A stretch of DNA of 64,000 nt, taken from Sanderia malayensis (lineage: Eukaryota; Cnidaria; Scyphozoa; Semaeostomeae; Pelagiidae). Positions 37,201 to 49,200 of this stretch are shown piece by piece; positions within the stretch are counted from its first letter, which is position 1, and each line of letters opens with the position of its first letter. The position numbers were made by a program, and so were the translations under genes. The notes beneath the pieces are model-generated. The model searched no databases and was not told where the DNA came from. It saw only the letters and a list, made by a program, of their open reading frames with translations. Where the stretch lies: positions 1,984,001 to 2,048,000 of the forward strand of contig RQOL01000618.1 of the NCBI GenBank assembly GCA_013076295.1, in the 5' to 3' direction.

Positions 37201-40200
37201 AAGTTGTTGGTACAGCTTCGAACGATTTCTACCAATCAACAGCTCATGCCGATGTCATAGTTTGTCCCGTTTCGTTGGTGGATATATCTTTCATTCCTGA
37301 AATCCATCTCGGAGGAATTGGAATCGAATTTCTGGGTGAGTATTTGCTGCAAAAGAAAGTTTTTTGTTGAGCTATTCCGAATATTTTAAAAATAAACGCC
37401 GTGTTTAGCGTATCCTACTCCTACTCTTTTTATTGCAATCTATAAATACAGATTTTGCAATAGTCAGTCAATAAAATAAGCTTGATACAGCATTTTTTAC
37501 TTCAGTTTGTGGAAATAGGCAAGAATAAATATCCTTGCGAAAATCGCCTTGTTTTCAAGGTGCAGTTGACTCTTTCATACTTTTCTGACACTTTTTGTTT
37601 TTCTAGGCCCGCTTGTTAACCACACGTTCAGTATTAAATACTTTGCGCTCTGGCAAACCACATACAATGTGTCTGTCGCTGGTGTCGTTATAAAAAGCGG
37701 TTCGCTCAGCGCTTCTGGTTGGACGATTTTGAACGTCACTCTGCCAATGAATTTGCCGTATCCCTCAGATCATAGCCTCGCTTTCAACTACACCGACGCT
37801 TGTCGAGCTAATAGTTACTCGGCAACTATTTATGCTGATGAGAAGATTACTTCTGTTAATCTTAAGGTGAGTGATGTCTCGATTACACGTTCCACTCTTT
37901 ATGACAATACAGCAGTTTATTGACTCTCTGATAATGAATTTCTGCCCCCATCTAACGAGCACCCCCATGTAGCGAACGCCCCCATGTAGCGAACAACCTC
38001 TTGTAACAAACAACCCATATAACGAACTGATCTTCTGAACTGCCCCATTTTATCTATTACATTCATGAGTGAATTGTTTTTCCACTAGTTAAGCTTTTTG
38101 ATTATTCGTTTATCGAGCTTTAAATATATTATATTCATAATCAATAAAGGGAATAGCAGCTTATTATGTCATGAACAAGAGTGTTTATGAGTGCGAAGTT
38201 TCGAGAGATATTTGATAATTAATTTACAGACATTGATCATTAATGAACAGATATTGACAATCCATTATTGTTCGCCATAAGTTTCCTTATATCAGTATTC
38301 CAGTTTACCATGCGTTTCTTGTTTGTTGTGCTAATTTTTCAGTAAAGGCCTGCATCCCACATTATGGACATGATTGATGTAGCAATGTTGATTGTTCTCT
38401 GCTTTGTAGTTCAACCAGACATTTAAAGATCAACTGAGCATGCAAGTTCCCTACTTTTTCAAGAATCATTCTATGACCATGACTTTGGAAGTGGCGACAG
38501 GAACTTCAGTGAATTGCCAAGTATCCATCGCCGAGAATGCCACTTCAAATGCAACCTGGTACAATACAGTGAAAGTATCCAACACCGAATTCACCTATAC
38601 AACCGCATACCATTCAGACGGAGATTCGACTATTTTTGTCGGTGGAAGATGCTGGAATCGCTTGAACCTAGCGGATGTTGCCGTCTCACCGATTAGCGTT
38701 GACATGAAGCAGATTCCTAATGCGATGAAGAATTTCAGTCTGGCTGTCAACCAGCAGAGCGTGAATGCCAACGAGTTTATAATTCTCAATTTGGTATTCC
38801 TAGCCGGAGATCTTATCACATGCAACGTGTCCTACAACGGCTCTGGCATCACTGATGCTTACGACACAAATGCACTGCTTGCTGTTCAAATCCCTTACGG
38901 CGTTGATCACAAAGCGTATCGCTTATCTGTCCCACCAAACACTCTGACGACACAAATATTGCTCGACGTAACATGTCGTAACATTTGGAGCACGCTACAT
39001 CGTAACATCACAGTCGGTGTTTCCGCTGTTCTCGTACCTGATATTAACGTCAATGTGAATAGTCTGGTGTGTTTTAATGCGTCGTTTCGCCTGGGCAGCT
39101 GGTCAACATCAGGCGCACCGATCTTCAAATCGCTGTTAGTCGATGGCGTAAAAAAGGCCGATTTTTTTGCATTTAACAGCAGCGAAAGTTTCTTCGACGT
39201 TACGCCCGCCATGATCACTTCGCCTGGGTGGAAAATACTGACTGTGGAAGCTTGGAACTCGGTCTCACCAAAACAAAATGCTTCGAAGACGATTCGCGTC
39301 GCTAGAACCATTGTCGGTTTAACTGTGTCGACGAATTTTGGCCTCTCGTCGCCGCAAGCATTGGCTAGTAGACCGGATTTTACTGTACCGGCCAATTCTT
39401 TGGTTCTGTTCAATGCTACTGTTGTTCCGAATTCGGTCGGGTATTTTTTTGATTGGCACTACGATGGAAGCTTGAGAAAACACTCGGAAGCAAGTGATTG
39501 GAGTTTTGTCTTTTCCACTCCGGGTCGATTTTCATTCAAATTGATTGTCGACGGTTGTGATAACTTCACGTATGAAAAGAATTTGACAGTCGTTTCCCCA
39601 ATTGAAGATTCCAATGTCACATTCAGCCCTTCTCCTGAAGTCGTTGTCAATAAGTCAGCTACGATCAGCATAACCAACGCACAGCATAGCGAATGCTTGA
39701 CACTTGATTTTGGTGATTCATCCACTCCGATGACGCACTGTTCGAACTACGCCGGAGCCAGTGATTTGAACTGCTTCACCCCTGGATCCACTTGTCATGT
39801 TCAGCATGTGTATGCGAGTCGAGGAAACTTCACTGTGACAGTTAATGCTAGCAATGGTCTTTATTCGCGAACTAAGCAGGTTTTACTAATTGCGAAGACA
39901 TGTTACAATCCAATTTTTGTTTTTCAAGGTGAAATTTTAAATTCCTTCTGCTTTTTAGATTTCGATTTCCCCACTGTCCTTATCTTGCTTTAGCACTTTC
40001 AAAATACTAATTTACCATAATAGTGCTTTATAGGTAGATTACTCAACTATTAAAACCAAGTATTCAAGAGGCTGCAAGCTATTAAACCGACTACTAAATC
40101 ATTATATAATAAGCTGTTAAAACCGGCGATTCTTTTTCAGGAGATGGAATGAGTCCACATCTTGTAATCCCGACAAGATTACGTTCATCAGTGCTATCCT

Positions 40201-43200
40201 TTAACATCACGTCCCTCGATATCAACTGCGAGTTCAGTCAAACGTATTCAGTATCTTGGATCTTGTATTCCACTGGTCCCGTACAGAATGCATCGAAGTC
40301 GTGGAACGACCCACTATACAAGATGCCAAGTTCTACGTTTGCACTGAGCAATGGTAATCGCACTGCTGTGTTACCCTGCTGCGTTGTACAATACGGGTTG
40401 ATCAGTGTTGGTGTAAAGGTCTCCATGACTGGGCATAGTAATACTGCTGGATTTGAAGCAGAGAAGGTTCTTCAAACGAATATTACTCAAACCCCTCTGG
40501 TTGCTCGCTTGGCAGGAACAGGACACAAGGATATACAATTCAACACAACGGTATATACACTAATTTGTAACTGTAAGATATAGCAGTATCAATTGTAACT
40601 GAAAATACGTTGTATTTTCAGTTACAATTGATACTGCTATATCTGTTGGGAGTGAGTAATACCCCTATTGAGAAGCTGTTATGGAGAGTCCTTCCGGACT
40701 CGTTGAACAGTTTTACGCATGCTGGTTGGTGATTGATTTTTGCATGATAAACGTGCTAAACGCTCCAACATTAAACGTGATAAACGTGCATTGTTTTTTC
40801 AGCTAACGATTGATGGTTCATCGTCTTATGATCCTGATCAATTCTCTCTTGACTTGAACTACACGTGGTACTGTAGGGATACATTATTGGAATCAAGAAG
40901 TGTGTTCGACATTGCCAACCTTTCCCTCATTGATATCAGTGCGGTAAGAAAATATGAAACATTTCAATTTACTAGGAACTTTTTAAAGAAATACAGTAAA
41001 TAGTTGCATAAAAAAACCTGCAATTTTTCCATCCAACCTATTGTTAAAAAACAATAGACTATTGTTTCTTCTATTGTTAAAAAACAATAGGTTGTTGATT
41101 TTTTTACTGTTTTAAGCAGAAGTACCATTCTGGAGGTTCTTAATCTACTTGTTCTTATACACGGGTTTTTAATGCATCTAGCTGGTGATTTGATTCTCGG
41201 GGTAATCTTTGCTCTACTTCTTTCTATGACCCACTTCTCTCTATTGCTAAAGTCTCCGATGTAATATTCACACCACATTGGGTTATGCTAATGTGATGCT
41301 CAGACTTATCAAGTAATGACTGGTTCTTGTTTTCTCCTTCAGAATGCATCTCAACATAATGCATCCAACAGCGGCTCGTCGAATGTAACGGATCCTTTTG
41401 CAAACAAAGTGAGATACTTATGTCATATTATCAAGCTTTCTCATTTGCCCGATGATAAAAGAAGTACCTCTCAAAATGTCGCACTTCTGTTTATTACCGC
41501 GTTTCTTCGATTAACCGCCCTTCCTCAAATACGCGCCCCATTATATCAGCCCCGCCTCAACAGACCATATTTTGAAATAATCGCCCTCTTTAAATAAGCG
41601 CCTCCTCTCAAGTACTGAATCAAGACAGTCACTGAACAGACAAACGTAAACATATTCAAGATATGCTCGATTTGAAAGCTCAATGACTCAGCGGTTGGAG
41701 TTCGTCTCTTCTTCACTTATCGAATCCTGCGTATTTCTAAAGTACAGTTATTGTTTCTCCTTCAGCCTGTTGCTATTGGATGCTTTGGTAAGTCAGCTGG
41801 TAAGTTTGATGTCAGTGTGAAAACGAAGTCGATATCATTCAACACAATGAATTTGCAAGAGAATCATACGTAAGAAATGCTTCACAACATATTCATATCA
41901 CTAATTTAATATTTAATCTGTTTTGAAAATACGTCTAATTTATTTTCTTCATCTCGACTTATTATTTTTTATTTTTTATTTTTTCCCTGCAGATCTTTAG
42001 CTAACGTAACTAACGTAACGTGATTTTTGAGGTTTCAGTAGGGGGGGAGTTATTTTAGAGGGGGTTTGACAGAGAGGGGGTTTAATGGGGCTTTTACGGT
42101 TTTATACATTTGGGATAATTTAACATTGTTTTTGTTTTCTCCAGGATTGAGCTTAGTCTTGTGATCGAAGGGCTAAATCCATTTGGAATGCGAAGGAATG
42201 CCACAAGCCGTACAGTTCTAGTACGCACACGCCAGACTCCGTTCTTTGTAATAAGGTAAGGAAATACTTTCACCCACCTTTATTAGGACTAAAATTCTGC
42301 TCACTTATATGTTGTGATCTTTACTAATGTATCTAATAATTTCTCGCTATAACAATTTACATCTATCACTATTCATTATTATTCTTAATAATAATAATCC
42401 AGCTTAATAATCTTGATTGCCCTCGTTTCATTTTACAGGTGCACAGAAAACTGTGCTAGCAAGGTCGATTTTTCAGTGAAGCTCTTTTTAAACGTTGATT
42501 GCAAAGGAACTGGCGGCGCATGCGTTAGTGGAACGGCCGTGTTCAAGTGGACAATGGTACGTCACGACGCGTCTGGTGATCAGCCAATCATATTGAACGA
42601 TTACCTCTACTCGAAACCAAGTGATAAGGATTTCTACATGAAGCCCAACGTATTGAAGGAAGACACGCGTTATTCTGTACACATGATAGCCACTGCACCA
42701 GATAAGACATACTTCCAGCAAAGCTATCATTTCACGACCAATACAGCCCCGCAAAATGGTATGTTTTGGTTATGAATGACCAATCAGAATGCATAGATAT
42801 TAGTGCCCAGCTTCCTGCTGCCAGGAATAAGAATAAAAAAGAATTTCTGCCCCATTTTCCCCCACCCCACCCTATTGTAGATAAAATATAAGTGAATTAA
42901 TGTCAAAACAATTAGAATAAAAATAAAATAATAGACTCAAGTCGATGATAAAATTCTTCTGCAATAGAATTTTCGAAATTTTTGGAAGTTTTTGCACTCA
43001 CCTTGAGTTTCACAGCATAGACTTTCTGTGAATGACTCACAGGGAGTTTAATCTTACTGATTAATGTCTTCTGATTACTTAAAGACCCCATAAAGCTGTC
43101 TACCAGCAAACGTTTCCAATGGTAGCTTGCGAATAACGGTTGCATTGCACCAAGTGTATTCTACTGTATCTCAGCCATTGTCAATACTTTCATCAACGAT

Positions 43201-46200
43201 GGTGATAATGCATATCTGACGGTCTTAATCCTTTTTCTCAGGTTCATGTACTGTCGATCCTATGCAAGGAGTAGCCGTATTTTCAATCTTCAGGGTTAAC
43301 TGTTCTGGTTGGATAGATACTGAGCTTCCATTGGTTTATGAGGTTGCTCACTATGACGACCTGCTCACGACAGTCGTTTGCAGACACACCAACAGCTCTT
43401 GTCAAACAATATTGCCAATCGGAGAACCAGTCAATTCAACGGTGAAAATCAGAGTCAGGGTGTACGATTCTCTACAAATGTTTACTGAGCTCCTATACAC
43501 TGTGGAGGTAGCTAAGTCCTTGATATTACCACCGTTTTCTCTTTATTGAATATGCTATATACTATGTTAACCTAACGATGCCAGGCTATATTTTGCTTCA
43601 TTCCATGAATATACAGCCATGCATGGTTGATACATCCACGTCTAACCAAACTATACAAATACACAATCTTTAGTTATATCGAACTCTTGTTGTAGTAAAA
43701 ACCTGCATATAAGATTTTGCATCCAGTCTATTGTTCAAACATGTTGAGCTATTGTTTTTTTTATTGCTTCAAAGAGACGATTGATTCAACATGTTGTATA
43801 CATATTTCTCTAAAGAGTTATCTGTTTCTTTTTTTAACTTTATGTTATTATATGTTATGTTATTATAGGTCAATGCTCCACAGACGTCAGTCGAAATGAT
43901 GTTTAATCTTTTGGGGGGCATAAAGAATGCAACAGTTGGCTTTAAAGCTGCTCAACTTATTGGGGCTGTTTCATCTCTTTTGAATGCGAACCAAACGAAG
44001 TCATCAACTTCCGCAGCCATTAGCATTCAGGTAGAAGTTTTTTCTGCTTCGTTTTACATTTACCTTCTATTGAATTTAGTCTGTCTTTTTTCGCCCTATT
44101 CTACTGGTGACAAGATCCATCGTTTGTTTATAGATCAGAGATGCTTCAATGCAATTGCTATCACGCATGTTGGCTTCAAGCACTGATGACGTCATTGCCC
44201 CACTGATAGCCATGATAGCTTTTGTGCCTAGTGAGTTCAGCCAGGCGTCTGGTAACGTAGGCACTGATATTATGGTTACTCTGACCAAGGATTTGATCGC
44301 TAATCAAACCAGTGTGATATTCAGAGATCTTGTGAGCCGCAGCAAAAGTTTGCTGGCTGGCATGGGTATGTTAATGAAGTCGACGTCTGTGAATCTCGAT
44401 CCGAATCGGAGTCTGAAAAACGAAAGCAACGCTACTGAAAATCCTTTGAGTTGGATGACTCCTGAAGTGAGTATTCGTCTTGTTGGCAGTTTGTATCCGT
44501 ATACTGAGGAATGTATATTGACGTGAATGTCTCTAACTCTGAGGAAATATGATCCATGATTATTTTTGAGACCATTTCTTACCTGCCTTTGCATTATAGC
44601 TCAATATGGGCAGTAATGGTTTATGGAGCATTATTGATTTTATACAGACAAAATCTTTTTGTATTCTCCAATTTGCGCAATTTCATGCATGTTGCTTCAT
44701 TGGTAAGCTGTGAGTAAATGACCAGATGTATCTTTGAATCGTGTTTTTCTATTCGCAGGGTAGATCAATGGTTCTTAATAGTTCTTCGGCAATTCAATCG
44801 CTTGTCAACACAGTCTTCCACAGAATGTCGCCCGTGGAACTTCCCGTCCATATTCTGACCATGAATCTTGGCATTATACTGGAGAAGAACCTTGGAACAA
44901 GCATTAACGGCACATCGACTCACTCCATGATGGACAGCGCTATTGTAATGCCAACCTTAGAAGACATGGGAATCCAGAACACACTGGTTATTGAATCACT
45001 GGTTGGTATTCAGACACGGATTCATCTCTTCGTCATATCCATGCACAGTCGAATCTCGCTATCTCGAACAACTCGCTATCTCGAACAGAGTCCCATTTCC
45101 CCTCGTTCTCTATTTGGGTGAATTTAGTCCGGATATCTCGAACTCCTGCTATGTCGAACAAATTTTCATTTCCCCTGCGAGTTCGAGATAGCAAGAGTCG
45201 ACTGTATAACTGGAGGACTGCTGGAAGGAGGGAGAGAAAAGATAGGGGGTCATACAAAGAGTAAAGGGTAATGTTAACGTTTATGAAGAGGGTTAAACCC
45301 GATTTGTATTTTCTAGATGAAAATTACGACTTTCAACTCGTATTTCTGGGCACCAAAGAGCTACGCCATCAGCTCCTCTCTGGTTGAGTACAGCATGAGC
45401 TCAGATAATCTGTTGCTGAGTGTCAGCAACACACTACAACCAATTCACTTGTACGTTGCCCGACCTGAAGGACAGCCTATGCGATATAAACACTGGTTGC
45501 TTCAAGACAGAGTGAACGAAGAGCGATTCAATTATCACAAATTGGTCGTGATAAATGACAATAGCATACACGTTGAATTCAAACCAATGAATTATTGCGT
45601 GGATTTTAATATCTACATCAAATACGACAAGAGACCGACCCGACTTGATTACGACCGCAATTGGACTTTGCCCGACCTGAGCTCGTGCAATTCAGCCGGA
45701 CTACAAGACATCATAAGGGCCAATATTTGTTCCACGTATCAAGAGATTGTTGCGTCTGCACTTACCTACCAATTGCAGTCGAATATATCAAGTAATGCAA
45801 CGTTTAATTGCACGTTAAAGACGTTGCTGAAAACGAGGATCAAAGAGATTACATCACAATGTTTGTTAGATCCATATCGAGTCTTCATGTCGGACTCTGA
45901 GACTAGAAATGGCTCATACTTTATTGGTAAGCTTTGCATGTCTTCTTTCTTTTTAATTCCTGTTTTTGCGTACAATAGGCGACAAATGTCCTGGGACACG
46001 TACATGGATAATGATGGATGATGGATGCATGCGAACGTTGCATGTATTCATCATCCTCTTCCTCCCCCAAACAATGTTGCCTCTAGAGACAGTCTTGCAC
46101 AATTTTGACAAATTTCGTTTTGCATGATGATCAGAGGGGTGTCATTGAGAGAACAAGATTGTTTTTAGAGAGAATTGGGGGCGGAGGGGGGGGGGTAAAA

Positions 46201-49200
46201 TTAAGCAATCAAAAAGATGTTTACGGGCTTATAACCTTTTTTGAATGTTACAAGTGTCCCAAGGACGTTTGTCCCATGTTGGGCCTTCTTCTCAAACCTG
46301 CAATAATGAAGTTTTAATGATTACTAATTTTGCTTGCAGGTATCTTTGAAAAGAAAGCCTCGATATCGTTGACAACCTCGCCCCCGCGATTGTTTAATGA
46401 ATCGAGAAATTGCCAACTCACTGACTTTCCTTCTGAGTCGTCATATTATGTAGGAACTTTCACCACGAAATGTCGCTTTTGGAAGGATTCTTCAGCCACT
46501 GAGGATTGGCAATCGCAAGGATGTCAAGTAAGTTTAGATAAACATTCTAAAGTATTAATTATTACTAATTGATTACTTATTATTACTAATTGCTTTACAA
46601 TTATTTCCAAATACAAAAAATTGTTACATAAATCTTGTTGTTTTCCATTCGTTATTCAATTTAATCAGTTGAGTACACTATTCAGACATCATTGTATCGC
46701 AATTTAACCAAACGCTTCTCCAAGTTAGCATTTTATCGTGAGACCCTATAGTTGCATGAAAAGGTAGGAGATCGTGTATCTCCCACCTTTTTAACAAGGA
46801 TTTTTTAATTCACTGTTAATTGTTGAATTTCAATGTATCTTTGCTTGTCTTTTATAGGTGGGAGAGATGTCAAATTACACCACAGTCCATTGCAAGTGCA
46901 ATCATTTGACCTCGTTCGCAAGTGACTTCTTTGTTGCACCCAATCCCATAAACATTGACCAGGTTTTGGCAGGCTTTTCAAACATTGGCGATAACCTGTC
47001 GGTCCTCCTTACATTGAGCTTAATGCTGGCATTATACATCTTTCTGATCGTTTTACTGAGGAAGACAGATAGGAAAGATGGAGATAAGGTAAATAAGATA
47101 AATGCATACTTACCTTACTTTAATGATGGTAGGAATATTGCTCAACACGTTAAGAAAAGTTGGTGTTTACATTTCTATCGCCTGCAGTTTCTTTTAGAAG
47201 AGATATTGCTATTAGTTGTACTCTTAACATTTTCTCTAATGTAATTTGAGAGAAATTTTGGGCAACAAACTTCTGTGGAAGACCGTAGTCAATAGACCTT
47301 GGCATTTCTTTGTAAAACAAGTATTCTTGTTGTTGCCACATGATGGTATTATTGTTTATTTGTTGTTTTCAGGTCGGTGTTGTTGTAATTGATAAAGATG
47401 TTTCCAAGCCGTATGAATATCTCATAATAACAGTGACAGGAGCGAGAGCCAATGCAGGGACCACAGCGAATGTGTTCTGTTGCTTGAATAGCGATTCGAG
47501 AAATGGAGATGCCAGGCTGTTATACGACCCGGAGAAGCCCGCGTTTCAAAGAGATCAGATCAACGCGTTCAAAGTTGCGTTTGAGGAGCCTATTGAAGAT
47601 TTGATTGATTTGAGGATATGGCATGATAACGAGGGCGATAGTCCCGGATGGTACCTTAGTCGCGTTTACGTTGAAGACCTGAACGCCGATAAACGATATG
47701 CATTCTTGTGCGAACAGTGGCTGGCAACAGAGCTTGAAGATGGATCGATTGATCGCACAGTGCCACTGGAAAACAGCGAAGATGGAAAACAGTTCACACA
47801 CGTGTTCACAACGAAGGCCGCGAAAGATTTAAGCGACTCCCATCTCTGGCTGTCTGTTGTATTGAAACGGCCACACGATAGTTTCACACGCGTGCAACGT
47901 TTAACGTGCTGTGTCGTGGTTCTCTGCACGACCATGCTTACCAGTGCCATGTTCTTTCAGATTAACACGGGTGGATCGAAGTACTTGTGGAAGATCGGTT
48001 CGCTTACGATTGATTTTAAAGGTTTGATAATTGGAATTCAGTCTTCGTTTATTGTGATACCCATCACAGCAGCCGTGACGGAGTTGTTTCGAAAATCCGA
48101 GAGCTTTCAAACGTACAAGGCACGAAAGGCAACCAAACAGCTCGATGGAAACCGGCCGAAAAGAAAGAAGCAACTGCCATGTGGATTCATAGTTGTTGCG
48201 TGGTTTCTATCAGTGGCTGCCATGGTTTCGTCATTTGTCATCGTACTCTTCTACAGTATGCAGTGGGGTGATACTAAATCGAAACAGTTCCTCATCTCAG
48301 TTTTCACTGGTTTCTTCCAATCCGCCTTTGTTATTCAGCCATTGAAGTTGGTAGTTGTGGCCCTGCTTTTGGCCTGGATACTGAAGAAAAACAAAGATGA
48401 GACGGACACTCTCGACACCTACAAGTATTCTGAGAATCAGATCATCGTAGATCAAGCTGAACATCACAAAATGCTTGCTAGCATTAAGAACGAGTATGCA
48501 TATTCATATACATATACCCAATACGTTTTAAAAACGCGTCTTAAGGTCCTCACCTGATTTTGAAATACATTTTGTCTTGAATGATAAGTTAAGAATCTAA
48601 TATGCTGGTATGGGTATAATATTGTGGTGTATAGTATAGCAAGGTCTCCACGAATGACACGTTAATAGTCCGATTGGTGTGGGTATAGTATAGTATGTTT
48701 GCAGAGTATGTTGGTAGAGTATAGTATGGTATCGTATCGTATTGCATATCTTAATGTAGACTTGATTTCTTGCAGGCCTTTGACAAAAGAGCAACTGGCC
48801 TACGCTCTCAAACGAAGGAAGATGGAAGTTCGTTTGAAGCTGTTTTTACAAGATTTCCTCTCTTACTTACTATTCCTCACCTTTCTGGCTTTCGTCGTTC
48901 GTGGCTACAGAGATCCCGATGCATTCAGTTTCAACAAGGCATTATCTGACGATGTTATCCATCAACATTTTGCTAATGTGAGTATCGATCTTAATTATTC
49001 AATCCGCCAGAGATTGCTCGCATCTATAGATCAACATAGACGAATGACAGCTTGTAATTAAACGCCCGGGGCATTTATTATTTTTTGATATTTGGGGGGT
49101 CTATTCGAGGGGCTTTAATAGAGGGGGCGTTTATTGAAAAGATTTTAAATGAGGGGCGTTTAATCGAAGCACTACTGTACGTATCATATTTTGCAGATCC

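Larger units (their letters stand above)
35268..43507 (+). repeat. polycystin ectodomain module, copy 2 (exons 15-29)
   Basis: Exons: 35268-35313, 35433-35791, 35984-36119, 36240-36330, 36544-36828, 37124-37335, 37607-37866, 38410-39928, 40141-40550, 40803-40943, 41343-41408, 41766-41869, 42145-42255, 42439-42758 and 43242-43507. Lengths match copy 1 exactly for exons of 46, 359, 136, 91, 260, 1519 and 111 nt, with the same phases. Differences are one extra intron (36829-37123), which splits the PKD-like exon just before KVNFSFGD, and one extra 22-codon serine/asparagine-rich exon (41343-41408). Domains repeat as in copy 1: discoidin, PKD-like, long glycosylated region with PKD repeat, and REJ-like with DPDQFSLDLNYTWYC. 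Confidence 0.82.

Noticed and set aside
38907..39413. A 168-codon minus-strand gene
   Set aside because: It is the antisense shadow of polycystin exon 22 with no family resemblance.
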